In this document: positions 13,284 to 21,157 of the stretch, piece after piece
Layout of the letters: each line of letters opens with the position of its first letter
Numbering within the stretch: the first letter of the stretch is position 1
Program-made: the position numbers and the translations under genes
The notes under the pieces: generated by a model
The model's input: only the letters and a program-made list of their open reading frames with translations
Database searches by the model: none
What the model was told of the DNA's origin: nothing
Origin: CAZPBO01 sp964584815
GTDB taxonomy: Bacteria; Planctomycetota; SKW154
Assembly: GCA_964584815.1 (NCBI GenBank)
Contig: CAZPBO010000039.1
Coordinates: 1-23,563, forward strand
DNA: 23,563 nt
Reading direction: 5' to 3'

Positions 13284-13937
13284 ATGATGAAGTCAGCGAT
13301 TGTTCTCGTATCAGGAGGGTTGGATAGCGCCGTCTGCCTGAAGAAGGCGGTGGACGAGGGTGTAGCACAACTGGCGCTCACATTTGACTACGGACAGAAG
13401 GCGGCGAAGAAGGAGGTTGAGGCGGCGGAGAAGTTGTGCCAGTTGTGGGATGTGCCACATCGGGTGATTAAGTTGGACTGGCTTGCGGCGATAACGAAGA
13501 CCGCGCTGGTCAACGCCGATATGGATGTTCCTACTGTGGGGTATGATGCCAGTGTTGAGAGGAGGAGGAAAGCGGCGGCATTGGTGTGGGTTCCGAACCG
13601 GAACGGGGTTTTTGTGAACATCGCAGCCGCTTACGCCGAAGCGCTTGGATGCGACACCATAATCGCGGGTTTCAACCGCGAGGAGGCGCTTTATTTCCCC
13701 GACAACTCTATCCAGTTTATCGCCGCCACCAACGCCGCACTCCGCCTCTCCACGCGCACAGGCACCACCCTCTTCTCCTATACCGCGCATCTGATGAAGA
13801 AGGAGGTCGGACGGCTTGCAGAAAGAATTGGAGTGCCTCTTGACCTTCTTTGGTGTTGCTACTTGGGAGGTCCTGAACCTTGTGGCAGGTGCCAGTCCTG
13901 CCTCAACTTTGAAATCGCTGTTGGTAAACTGTTATGA
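13284..13937 (+). CDS. queC: 7-cyano-7-deazaguanine synthase
   Basis: QueC turns 7-carboxy-7-deazaguanine into preQ0 with ammonia and ATP, a step toward queuosine in tRNA and some DNA modifications. The 217-residue protein has the PP-loop SGGLDS (residues 10-15), LTFDYGQ, VWVPNRNGVFVNIAAAYAEA and GFNREEALYFPDNS. At the C-terminus Cys192, Cys200, Cys203 and Cys206 (CYLGGPEPCGRCQSC) bind zinc. GGAG lies 9 nt before the first of two ATG codons. queD, queE and queF are not in this window. The stop overlaps the next start (ATGA). Confidence 0.95.
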   Translation: MMKSAIVLVSGGLDSAVCLKKAVDEGVAQLALTFDYGQKAAKKEVEAAEKLCQLWDVPHRVIKLDWLAAITKTALVNADMDVPTVGYDASVERRRKAAALVWVPNRNGVFVNIAAAYAEALGCDTIIAGFNREEALYFPDNSIQFIAATNAALRLSTRTGTTLFSYTAHLMKKEVGRLAERIGVPLDLLWCCYLGGPEPCGRCQSCLNFEIAVGKLL

Positions 13938-14740
13938 GGTTTGATGCTGACAGTCTGTTGCAGGACGCCTTCAGGGTAGCACATTCCTTCCTTGGGGGTA
14001 GGGTTTCAACGGCTGTCATCATTTTGTGGGCTGTTCTTGGTGCTGTTTTTGTGGCGACATACGGGCAGCGCGTGCCAGGTGAGCCATATCCACCCCCCTC
14101 GCTTTGCGCACAGGGCGCCTCCGATGTCAGCGCCCCACATCGCTTGTTTGTCTCCGTATTTGTGCAGCCAAATCCTCTACATCTTCTGCTCGCATTCTTT
14201 GTGGTCTATCTTGTGATGTGGTTTGTGGCACGCCGTATGGGGGTGGTTCTCTCTTTGCTTACAGTTGTTCTTTCTGGAGGTGTGGCAAACGAAGCGGCTG
14301 CTGCTCTGGTATCAAAACCTGTATGTGGCTTTATCCCTTCTGCTGTGGTGCTTCTTTTTCTCTGCGCCGCCTACTTTCCCTATCTGCGGTTCTTCAAATA
14401 TCTCTCCGCGAGGGTTGTTGCGCTCTGTGCCATAACTGGGTTGGCGTTTCTTTATTCGCCGCGCTTTTCGGTTATGGGTATTCTTTCTGCGCTTTCAGGC
14501 ATCCCTGTGGCGGTCTCTGTTCTGCTGGCGGAGCCCCGCGTTCGGATGGCGCTGCGCAAATGGTGGCTTCACCGTCAGGTTCAAAGCGCTTTGACGGAGG
14601 CGGAAGAGGAAGAACGGCTTGATGAGATTCTGAAGAAGTTGAGTCGTGTGGGTTTTGAGGGGCTCACACGGCGCGAGCGTAACTTCCTTCTCAGTATGAG
14701 CCGCCGATACAAACGGAAGGTTGGGGAGGGGAAGCGTTGA
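13934..14740 (+). CDS. Rhomboid-like membrane protein, probably not a protease
   Basis: A 268-residue integral membrane protein with about six hydrophobic segments between residues 23 and 197. FVQPNPLHLLLAFFVVYLVM and FVARRMG can be laid over the rhomboid FxHxxxxHLxxNMxxLxxFGxxxExxxG. PVCGFIPSAVVLLFLCAAYF then takes the place of the catalytic helix with GASG. The GxSG serine motif is not kept (GFIPSA), and no His appears in the last segment (VMGILSALSGIPVAV). The C-terminal cytoplasmic tail LDEILKKLSRVGFEGLTRRE then RNFLLSMSRRYK matches the ILDKISRxGxxSLTxxERxFL tail (DUF6576-like) often found on bacterial rhomboids. So I call it a rhomboid pseudoprotease. ATGA overlap with queC; TTGA overlap with the next gene. 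Confidence 0.6.
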   Translation: MRFDADSLLQDAFRVAHSFLGGRVSTAVIILWAVLGAVFVATYGQRVPGEPYPPPSLCAQGASDVSAPHRLFVSVFVQPNPLHLLLAFFVVYLVMWFVARRMGVVLSLLTVVLSGGVANEAAAALVSKPVCGFIPSAVVLLFLCAAYFPYLRFFKYLSARVVALCAITGLAFLYSPRFSVMGILSALSGIPVAVSVLLAEPRVRMALRKWWLHRQVQSALTEAEEEERLDEILKKLSRVGFEGLTRRERNFLLSMSRRYKRKVGEGKR

Positions 14741-15783
14741 GGCTCCTTGCCACAGGTGATTTCCATTTGAGGCGTGGGGACAAAAGTGGGTTGGAGGTGC
14801 TGCGGGAGGCGGCTTCTGTTGCTGCAGGCGAGGATGCTCTTCTTGTGATTGCAGGCGACCTCTTTGATTCCCCGCAGGACGCGGAGACCCTTATGCCTGA
14901 GGTGGAGGCGGTCTTTAAGGAGTTTCCGAGCATTAGGGGTGTCCTTGTGGCGGGGGAGAATGACGAGCAGTTTTGGCGCGACGCCTCTCCGCCGCCAGGA
15001 TTTTTCATTCTCAAAAACTTTGAGCCGGTTCATGTGGGGCAGTTGGTTGTGTGTGGTTGTGGACCCCTACGGGAAGGGTTGGGGGCGCTTGCGAAGGTGG
15101 AGACAAAGCCCGACTTGGTGGTGATACACGGCACGCTCTTTTTGCGGGACAAGCCGGAGTTGTTTATGGAGGTGGCTGACCGTGGAGGTGAGATGCTGCC
15201 TGTTTGGGGTGAGGAGGTGGCGGAAAGTGGTGTGCCTGTTGTTGTGGCGGGACATCTTCATCAGAACCTTTGGGTGGGGAAGGTAGGCGAAACGACGGTT
15301 GTGTATCCTGCCACACCGCGGGTGGTCGGTGATGAGACAGGCAGAAGGTTCTTTTTGTGGTTGGAGAAAGAGAATGATGAGTTGAAGGTGGCAAAAAGGC
15401 GGGTGCAGTCAGCAGAGTATAGGGAGCGTCTGGATGTGTGGATGGCGCCGGGAACGGAGTGGAATGACTTAACCCGCTTAAGGCGGGCTCTGGAGGCGGT
15501 GGTTGACCCTGCCGCTCACGCGCTTGTTGTGGTTCAGGGTGAAGTTATGATGTCAGAAGACGAGATTGGCGAAATAATGGAGGGGATAAAGGAGGAGTTT
15601 GAGCCGCGTTTTGCCAGTTTAACAATGGAGCAGAAATTGGGCTGCTGGCGTCGTTTGTTGGATGAGTTGCCAATTGTGAGGGAGTTTGTAAGGCTGCTGT
15701 CGGAGAGTGGTCGTTCGTCGGAGGAGCGTGCGACCGCTGCGCGGCTCGCTTTCAGGGCGTTTTTGGCGGCAAAGGTGCGATGA
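14737..15783 (+). CDS. SbcD/Mre11-like phosphoesterase (YhaO-type)
   Basis: A 348-residue calcineurin-like phosphoesterase paired with a Rad50-like ATPase. Metal motifs: ATGDFHL (Asp8, His10), AGDLFDS (Asp41), VAGEND (73-76), VVIHGTL (His131) and AGHLHQN (His173, His175). The third motif is normally GNH(D/E); here it reads GEND, so the histidine that assists catalysis appears to be missing. The start is TTG at 14737, forming a TTGA overlap with the previous stop; GGAGGGGAAG lies upstream and the first strand RLLATGDFH requires it. It is the first of two subunits of a DNA end-processing complex. Lengths suit the SbcD or Bacillus YhaO type. Confidence 0.85.
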   Translation: MRLLATGDFHLRRGDKSGLEVLREAASVAAGEDALLVIAGDLFDSPQDAETLMPEVEAVFKEFPSIRGVLVAGENDEQFWRDASPPPGFFILKNFEPVHVGQLVVCGCGPLREGLGALAKVETKPDLVVIHGTLFLRDKPELFMEVADRGGEMLPVWGEEVAESGVPVVVAGHLHQNLWVGKVGETTVVYPATPRVVGDETGRRFFLWLEKENDELKVAKRRVQSAEYRERLDVWMAPGTEWNDLTRLRRALEAVVDPAAHALVVVQGEVMMSEDEIGEIMEGIKEEFEPRFASLTMEQKLGCWRRLLDELPIVREFVRLLSESGRSSEERATAARLAFRAFLAAKVR

Positions 15784-16682
15784 GAATCACGCATATAGAC
15801 CTGCGGCGCTATTTTGCTCTTCGCAACATCCGTTTCTCTCCCCACCCGTTTACCGTCGTTTACGGTGACAACGACACCGGTAAGACGATGTTGCTTGACG
15901 CCATTCTTGACGCGCTTTTTGGCATTCGGGCAAGGCGTGAACGGCGCTTTTTCCCCGGCTTTAATCGTTACGACCTAAAGGCGGAGCAGAGCATTGAGGT
16001 GACGGTGGAGTGGACTCACGGCACCCTTCGGGTGGATGGCAGCAATCCGCTGGACAGCGTTGCAGGTTTGGGGGTGATAGAGTCGTTTTTGACGCTGCGC
16101 AATCTGCTTGTGGTGCGTGAATCGGACATAAGGTTTGGACCCGAGAATGAGGAGCGTCGCTGGTGGGCGTTTGTGAGGCGCTGTTTGAGCGGGGTTTCAG
16201 GAGGTGTGGAGAGGGTTATAGCGGAGGTGGCGCGGGCAACGGGGGTGAGCGCGAAGGGAAGATGGATGAGCAGGGAGAAGAGGGAAGAGTATGAGAGGCT
16301 GCAGAGGCGGTTGTTTGAGGTGAGTGCGGCTGCAGAGGAGGTGGCGGCGCTTGAGGCGGTCTCCAAGGAGTTGGCGCGCCTTCAGAGTGAAAGGGAAAAG
16401 GTGGAGGAGGAGTTGAGCCGTGTTGAGCGTTTGAAGAAAAAGGCGTTGAGGAAGAAACTGCAGAGCGAGTTGGATGCATATCGTAAGGTTCGGGAGGAAT
16501 TGGCGGCATTGGGGACTGTGGATGAGGGACTACTTGTGAGGTGGCAGGAGTTGGAGTCAGCGATGGCGCGGCAGCAGGAGGCGCTTAAGAATTTACGGGC
16601 GCGGATAGAGGAGGTTCTGACAGAGGTGCGGGGAAAGGAAGAGCAGGCGGCAGAGTTGATGAAGAAAGCGGCGGAGTGGGAG
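15780..16682 (+). CDS. SbcC/Rad50-like ATPase, N-terminal part (cut by gap)
   Basis: The 301 visible residues carry the head of an SMC-like ATPase. RITHIDLRRYFALRNIRFSP is the first strand pair, YGDNDTGKTMLLDAI is Walker A (Lys35; consensus GxNGxGKS/T) and the LDALFG and VRESDIRFG segments follow. From about residue 165 (SREKREEYERLQRRLFEVSA) the chain becomes a long charged coiled coil that reaches the gap. The start overlaps the SbcD-like stop as ATGA, so the subunits are translationally coupled. The NDTG loop and the short total length are closer to YhaN-like proteins than to classical SbcC. Confidence 0.88.
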
Positions 16683-16782
16683 NNNNNNNNNNNNNNNNNN
16701 NNNNNNNNNNNNNNNNNNNNNNNNNNNNNNNNNNNNNNNNNNNNNNNNNNNNNNNNNNNNNNNNNNNNNNNNNNNNNNNNNN
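16683..16782. other. Scaffold gap (100 N) inside the coiled coil of the SbcC-like gene
   Basis: Exactly 100 N. The two flanking parts are in different frames if the gap is taken literally, so its true length is not 100, or a frameshift hides here. The apex of the coiled coil, where a zinc hook (CxxC) would be, may lie within. Confidence 0.9.
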
Positions 16783-17880
16783 ATAGCAAGAGCGATGACA
16801 AGGAAGAAGGAAGAGTTGCTATCGCTTGTGGGGACTGCGGGTGTGGGGGTTGGCGATACGGAGGAGGTGGAGAGGTGGGTGGAGGCGGGTAGGAAAGAGG
16901 CGACGGAGTCGCGTGCGAGGGCGGAGTTGTTGCTTGTGGAGGCTCGTGGCGGCAGGGCGAAGTTGGAGGAGTTGAGCGCAAAGGGTGAGGAGATGGAGAG
17001 GGAGTTGGGTGGGATGGCGGAGAAGGTGTCGGCGGTAAGGGACGAGGCGGGTGTTGGGACGATGTCGGAGTTACGGGCGCGGCTTGAGCGCAAGCGTGCG
17101 TTGGAGGCGGAGTTGAACGCGCGGAGGAAGGCGTTGGCTGAACTCTCTGGTTCCGACAGGGAGGAGGACTGGTTCAAACTATTGGTGGAACTTGAGCCGT
17201 TTACCAAGGAGGAGGGGGAATACAGTGTTGAAGAGGAGGAGACATTGAGGGAGCGGCTCAAGACGATAAGCGAGGTGGAGGAAGAGTTGCGGCGTAAGGG
17301 ACGCGCGGCGGAGGCGCAACTTGCAGGTGTGGGAGTGATGACTCCAGCGGAGATGCTGGTGGAGAGCCAGCGGTTGCGAACGCGCATTGAAGAGATGGAG
17401 AAGGAGCGCCAAACAGCGCTTCTGGCGATGGAACTTCTGCAGCGGTTGCGCCACACACAAGGGATGGCTCTGGGCTTTGTTCTGCAGCACGCAGGGGATG
17501 CATCCAGCATTTTCCGCAAAGTGACGGGAAACCGCTACAGCCGTCTCCTTTATCGTGACGGGCTTCTTCTGGCGGAGACCGGCGATGAGGTGGTTCTGCC
17601 GTTTGAGCATCTTTCAAGCGGCGCGCGTTCTCTTGCCTTCTTCGCCATACGGTTGGCACTGATAAAGCAAATCTTCCCCACACCTGCCTTCCTACTCCTT
17701 GACGACCCCTTCCTTTTCTGCGACCACAAGCGTTTGGGCGCCGTTCTTGATGTGCTTTATCAACTGGTCTCTGAAGGCTGGCAGGTGATTTACTTCACGC
17801 ACGACAGACGCGTTGTGGAGTGGAGTAGTCAAAACACGGATGTGTTTGTTTTCAATCTAACCCCACCGCAGGCTCTGTAG
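16783..17880 (+). CDS. SbcC/Rad50-like ATPase, C-terminal part
   Basis: The second arm of the coiled coil (rich in Glu, Arg and Lys, as in EVERWVEAGRKEATESRARA) leads to the C-terminal ATPase half. FEHLSSGARSLAFFAIRLAL holds the ABC signature (LSSGARS). AFLLLDDPFLFCDHKRL is Walker B (DDP). VIYFTHDRRV is the H-loop. FRKVTGNRYSRLLYRDG is seen in YhaN/AAA_23-like proteins. I annotate from the first base after the gap because the frame is open there (IARAMTRKK); the ATG at 16795 is internal. No cysteine pair is visible, so there is no zinc hook in the seen part. It ends 5 bp from the stop of the converging Snf7-like gene. Confidence 0.88.
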   Translation: MARAMTRKKEELLSLVGTAGVGVGDTEEVERWVEAGRKEATESRARAELLLVEARGGRAKLEELSAKGEEMERELGGMAEKVSAVRDEAGVGTMSELRARLERKRALEAELNARRKALAELSGSDREEDWFKLLVELEPFTKEEGEYSVEEEETLRERLKTISEVEEELRRKGRAAEAQLAGVGVMTPAEMLVESQRLRTRIEEMEKERQTALLAMELLQRLRHTQGMALGFVLQHAGDASSIFRKVTGNRYSRLLYRDGLLLAETGDEVVLPFEHLSSGARSLAFFAIRLALIKQIFPTPAFLLLDDPFLFCDHKRLGAVLDVLYQLVSEGWQVIYFTHDRRVVEWSSQNTDVFVFNLTPPQAL

Positions 17881-17885
17881 TCTCC

Positions 17886-18494
17886 TTACTGCTCTTTGTC
17901 GCCCCGCAGTTCCTTTTCTATTTCCGCCAGCCCCTTGCTTATCTCTTTGTCCATATCGGCGCCTTCCGCACGCGCCAACTCCGCCTCCACCATCTGGTCT
18001 ATCTCCTCGTCGCTTATCAACTCATCCGCCGCCTCCACATCCATCGTCGTCGCCATCAGGTCCTGACTGTGCTCAAGGAACACCTCCACACGCTGCTCCA
18101 TCGTCTGCGCCTGCACCATCGCCTTCTCAAACTCCTGTTCTGTTCGCTCAAAGTCCGACTCGTTGAACGCCGCCGATATCGCCCTACTTATCGCACTTAA
18201 CGATTTCACAAACTGCATATGCGCTTCCGCTTGGCTCTTTATCGCAAGCGCTGTCTCTATCGCCAGCAACTGCCGCTCCATCATCCGCCTCTGCGCAGCC
18301 GTCTTCTTTATCACACCCTTCAAAAAGTTGTACTGCGTTGTGTCCAGCAACTGCCGCGCCTTCACCGCTTTCTTCAGAAACTCCTTCTCCTGTCGCTTCA
18401 GGTTCCTTATCTGCCGTCTTATGGCGCTTAACCCTTTCTTTATCTGTATCTCGCGCTCAAAGCGGCGTTGCTCACGGCTCTTGAACAATGTCAT
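17886..18494 (-). CDS. Snf7/ESCRT-III-like protein C with acidic tail motif
   Basis: A 202-residue, all-helical soluble protein without Cys or signal peptide. Residues 1-48 are strongly basic (KSREQRRFEREIQIKKGLSA), like helix 1 of CHMP/CdvB proteins. Residues 52-110 form the second arm of a hairpin with AAQRRMMERQLLAIETALAI and QFVKSLSAISRAISA. Residues 112-150 (DFERTEQEFEKAMVQAQTME then SQDLMATT) resemble helices 3-4 of CHMP proteins. The acidic end (MDVEAADELISDEEIDQMVE, 151-170) resembles their helix 5/MIM region. Electrostatics (basic first half, acidic C-terminus) suit membrane-binding polymers with autoinhibition. GGAGG lies close upstream and 3 nt separate it from the lipoprotein stop. 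This is the last gene of the five-gene operon. PspA/Vipp1 features (DPxK, EME) are not present. Confidence 0.62.
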   Translation of the reverse strand: MTLFKSREQRRFEREIQIKKGLSAIRRQIRNLKRQEKEFLKKAVKARQLLDTTQYNFLKGVIKKTAAQRRMMERQLLAIETALAIKSQAEAHMQFVKSLSAISRAISAAFNESDFERTEQEFEKAMVQAQTMEQRVEVFLEHSQDLMATTMDVEAADELISDEEIDQMVEAELARAEGADMDKEISKGLAEIEKELRGDKEQ

Positions 18495-18497
18495 CCC

Positions 18498-19085
18498 TCA
18501 CCTCCCGCGATAGAAGAGTTTCAATTCGTAGCGTTTTTTCTTCAGCGCTTCCCGCACCTTCTGCTGCCCGTTGGCGTGCCATCTTTTGTAGTAGAGACGC
18601 ACCCTTTCTATAACCTTTTCGCCACCTATCTCTATCTCTTTGCCTTTGTCAAGGGAGCCGGCGATATAGTAGAATTTGCGCATCAGTTCTTTGCCCTTAT
18701 ACGGCGGTGCGTATGGCACTTCTATCGGATTGCCGTGCTCATCGTATATCACCAGCATCACCACTATGTCCTCAAGGTAGCGTTTGCCCGTGTTCTTTAT
18801 GACTCCTCCAAACTCCCAGAACATTTCGTCCGCGTTCTCCTGCAATGTCACATTCTCAATAACCGCCTGTGCCAACTCCTTCCTCTTCTCAAGACTGTTT
18901 ATCTGCCTTTGCAGGCGTGTTATCTGCCCTTGCAACTCTTCTTTTTCGTCCTCTCTCTGGCGGAGTTTGTTCTGCAGGTCCTTCACCTGCCTTTTGTAGT
19001 CCGCCAATTCCTGCTCACTTACCGTCACTGTCACACCACCGCTGCAGCCAACAAAGAACACCAACACAGACAGAACCCACCTCAT
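18498..19085 (-). CDS. Coiled-coil lipoprotein with FxLYD-like domain
   Basis: A 195-residue exported lipoprotein. MRWVLSVLVFFVGC is the signal, Cys14 the lipidation site. Residues about 23-76 (EQELADYKRQVKDLQNKLRQ to INSLEKRKEL) form a heptad coiled coil rich in Gln, Glu, Lys and Arg. Residues 85-165 are a beta domain whose FGGVIKNTGKRYLEDIVVML then VIYDEHGNP matches the G-x-VxNxGxxxLxxVxVxxxxYDxxG pattern of FxLYD-like domains. The C-terminal VREALKKKRYELKLFYRGR is basic. It overlaps the preceding Snf7-like gene as ATGA. It lies outside the inner membrane while the Snf7-like proteins would be inside. It may report on, or anchor, envelope damage; that is inference. Confidence 0.75.
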   Translation of the reverse strand: MRWVLSVLVFFVGCSGGVTVTVSEQELADYKRQVKDLQNKLRQREDEKEELQGQITRLQRQINSLEKRKELAQAVIENVTLQENADEMFWEFGGVIKNTGKRYLEDIVVMLVIYDEHGNPIEVPYAPPYKGKELMRKFYYIAGSLDKGKEIEIGGEKVIERVRLYYKRWHANGQQKVREALKKKRYELKLFYRGR

Positions 19086-19708
19086 TCTTCCTCCTCCCCA
19101 AGACCTTTCTCTACCGCTTCTTCCAACCGCCGTGCGCGTTTCTTCGCTTCGTGCTTGTCCCCTCTCTCTTCCGCATCTATTATCGCGTCCAACTCTTCCA
19201 GAAACTTTGCCTTCTCCTCGTCCTCTTCTGCGTCCTCCACTGTCGCTTCTGTGGCATATGACAGCACCGCGTCTAACTGCTCCGCGTAGGCATCTTCTGA
19301 CACCTGTTCCTGTCCGATTTGGGCGATTATACCACTCTCAATCAAGCGGTGTATCACATCTTTTATGCGTCCTTCATCACCCGCTTTCTTAAGCCGTTTC
19401 ATTGTCCGCTCTACCCTCTCCAGTGTCAACTCCTCAAGCATCGCGACACGGGCGTCCTTACGCAGAAGCGCCGCTTCCGTTCGCAACCCCTTCAACTCCT
19501 CCCACACAAAATCTATCTCCATCTTATCACCCTGTTTTCGCGCCTTTTTTGCGCGCTCAAGCAGCCGTCGCCTGCGCCTTGCCAGAATCCGCATCTGCCG
19601 AAACAACCTGCGCCGTTTCTCCTGCGCCGCCTTCGTCGCCTCCTCCACCTCCTCAACACTCACCTTCGGTCCACGCACAATATTCAGCAGAAAATCCACA
19701 ATCTTCAT
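19082..19708 (-). CDS. Snf7/ESCRT-III-like protein B
   Basis: A 208-residue soluble helical protein. An amphipathic N-terminus (MKIVDFLLNIVRGPKV) could enter a membrane. Residues 18-60 form a very basic helix with RRRLFRQMRILARRRRRLLE. After a KQGDKMEIDF turn, residues 65-110 are the second arm (ELKGLRTEAALLRKDARVAM). The KxxxKQGD followed by ELxxLRxExxLL layout recalls CHMP2 (KKMAKQGQ...LVRTRR). Residues 112-158 hold further helices and the last 50 are very acidic (VEDAEEDEEKAKF, GLGEEEE). I start at 19708, with GGAGG 6 nt upstream, not at 19723 which would overlap the previous gene. One base separates it from the stop of protein A. A plain coiled-coil protein is the alternative. Confidence 0.5.
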   Translation of the reverse strand: MKIVDFLLNIVRGPKVSVEEVEEATKAAQEKRRRLFRQMRILARRRRRLLERAKKARKQGDKMEIDFVWEELKGLRTEAALLRKDARVAMLEELTLERVERTMKRLKKAGDEGRIKDVIHRLIESGIIAQIGQEQVSEDAYAEQLDAVLSYATEATVEDAEEDEEKAKFLEELDAIIDAEERGDKHEAKKRARRLEEAVEKGLGEEEE

Positions 19709-19709
19709 T

Positions 19710-20327
19710 CTACCCCTCCGCATCCGCTTCCGGCTGCCTCTCCTTTTGCTTCCTTGCCTCTTTCTTCACCTTCTTGGCGGGCTTCTCTTTCAGTATCTCT
19801 TTCTTCAATTCTTTCAGTTCCTCCTCATCCGACTGCGCCCCTTCTGTTGCGGTGCTTACCCCTTCTATCATCTCCAGCATCTCCTGCCATTCCTCCTCTT
19901 GCGCCTCATATGCCTCCATCACCTCATCCACCTGCTCCTCTGTGACGCCCACCTTTACCATAGCACGCATCTGACGCACCTTTGTCAACAGTTGTGTCAG
20001 CGCCATTGCGTTCCGCTCCAGAGTATCCATCTGCTTCTCCACCGACTCCATCCGCATACGCAACCGCTTTATCCGCCGAAGTATCGTCCGTTCCACCCGC
20101 TCTCCCGCCGCACCTTCCCTTATCTTCGCCGCCTCCTTCTGCTCCATCTTCTCCAACTCCGCCAACTCGTTCTCCAGACGCTTCAACTCCATCTCGTTTC
20201 GCGTCACGCTCCGCTCCAACTCCAGAACCAGCGTCTCCAAAGAATCGGCTTTCTTGACCGCGTTCTGCGCGTCCTGCGGTAGCGGCTTGGACAAAAGTAA
20301 TCCCTTTAACTTCTCAAAAATACCCAT
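19710..20327 (-). CDS. Snf7/ESCRT-III-like protein A
   Basis: A 205-residue soluble helical protein. The start MGIFEKLKGLLLSKP is short, amphipathic and recalls the membrane-inserting N-termini of Snf7 and PspA. Residues 20-70 and 76-125 form a helical hairpin (ETLVLELERSVTRNEMELKR; ERTILRRIKRLRMRMESVEK). KQMDTLERNAMALTQLLTKV at 98-117 resembles CHMP helix 2. VTEEQVDEVMEAYEAQEEEW and QEMLEMIEG (128-156) resemble helices 3-4. An acidic linker (QSDEEELKEL) and a Lys-rich tail follow. I start at the ATG at 20327, which overlaps the previous stop as TGATG and has GGAGG 8 nt upstream. The C-terminal basic tail sets it apart from proteins B and C. It is the second gene of the operon. Confidence 0.58.
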   Translation of the reverse strand: MGIFEKLKGLLLSKPLPQDAQNAVKKADSLETLVLELERSVTRNEMELKRLENELAELEKMEQKEAAKIREGAAGERVERTILRRIKRLRMRMESVEKQMDTLERNAMALTQLLTKVRQMRAMVKVGVTEEQVDEVMEAYEAQEEEWQEMLEMIEGVSTATEGAQSDEEELKELKKEILKEKPAKKVKKEARKQKERQPEADAEG

Positions 20328-21130
20328 CACAGAAACCTCCGTCGCAGAACCCACACACCATCTATCTGCTCAAGCAGCAAATCCTCGCTCTGCCTTGCCA
20401 GTTTCTCCGCTTCCTGCTTTGCCAACTCAAATGCGACGCCTTCCTGTTCCGCTATCTGTTCAATCTCAATATGCCCGCCGGCGTAGGATATGTCGGGGCA
20501 GTCGCGGAGGGCTTCCGCCACGCGATGCCGCCGTTCCCTTTCCGTCTCCACATCAAAAAGCCGTCCAAACTCCTTCTTCCACGCCACATCCGGCACAAAT
20601 ACATCCCAGCGCGTCCCTTCTCCTTTCTCTATCAGCGCCAGTGCCGCCGTCTCCCTTACAGGCAGCGACTCCTTTATGTCATCTGTGAACCCTGTAGGCG
20701 AAAACAGCCCAACATAATGGTAGAGCCCTGTGTCTATTTTGTGCACGCGCATAAAGGCTTCCTCCGCCCCTGTTGCGTCCACAGGCTCGCTTGCCTCGCC
20801 TTCTTTTATGAATGCTTCTGTGTCGGTCACAACCGCCGCGTGGATTATCACCGCACCCACACGGCGCAGAAAACCCCGTTGCTCCGCAGTATAGCGCACA
20901 AACCCCTCCAGCGGAATAGACTTTAACCGCTCCTTATCGTATATCCCCAACTCCTCCATCCGTTTCTTTATGCGCGCCTGGTGGTTGCCCGTAAGCAGCG
21001 CCTCCTCATCATACTCCACCTCAAGAGTAGTCTTTTTGACGGGGTCGTAAATAGTCTTCAGCGCGCGTAGATGCTCCAGCACCCCTCGCAAGAACTTGCT
21101 GGAAAGCCTGCGGGCTGCTCTTCCCTTCAT
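20327..21130 (-). CDS. Unknown protein with C-terminal winged-helix-like domain
   Basis: I do not recognise the family of this 267-residue soluble protein. Residues 1-45 are basic and helical (RRLSSKFLRGVLEHLRALKT). A mixed alpha/beta part follows, with YHYVGLFSPTGFTDDIKES, TRWDVFVPDVAWKKEFGRLF and several hydrophobic strands (VGAVIIHAAVV). The last 55 residues look like a winged helix: HIEIEQIAEQEGVAFELAKQ (helix-turn-helix), EAEKLARQ, then LLLEQIDGVWVLRR as the wing. ESCRT-II subunits and the end of archaeal CdvB also use winged helices, so this could be the adaptor that recruits the polymer. A DNA-binding regulator of the operon is the other possibility. It is first in the operon and overlaps protein A by one base. 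Confidence 0.6.
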   Translation of the reverse strand: MKGRAARRLSSKFLRGVLEHLRALKTIYDPVKKTTLEVEYDEEALLTGNHQARIKKRMEELGIYDKERLKSIPLEGFVRYTAEQRGFLRRVGAVIIHAAVVTDTEAFIKEGEASEPVDATGAEEAFMRVHKIDTGLYHYVGLFSPTGFTDDIKESLPVRETAALALIEKGEGTRWDVFVPDVAWKKEFGRLFDVETERERRHRVAEALRDCPDISYAGGHIEIEQIAEQEGVAFELAKQEAEKLARQSEDLLLEQIDGVWVLRRRFL

Positions 21131-21157
21131 CCTCTCTCCTCAAATTTCTGGTTTCCC

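Noticed and set aside
19365..20282. Long plus-strand open frame of 305 residues (and similar 19319-19945)
   Set aside because: Antisense shadow of the Snf7-like genes; composition is Leu/Pro/Ser/His-rich low-complexity sequence without a ribosome binding site.
19710..20327. PspA/Vipp1 for the protein with MGIFEKLKG start
   Set aside because: The conserved PspA N-terminal DPxK and IxEM segments are absent; the layout is nearer to Snf7/CHMP, although the wider superfamily is the same.
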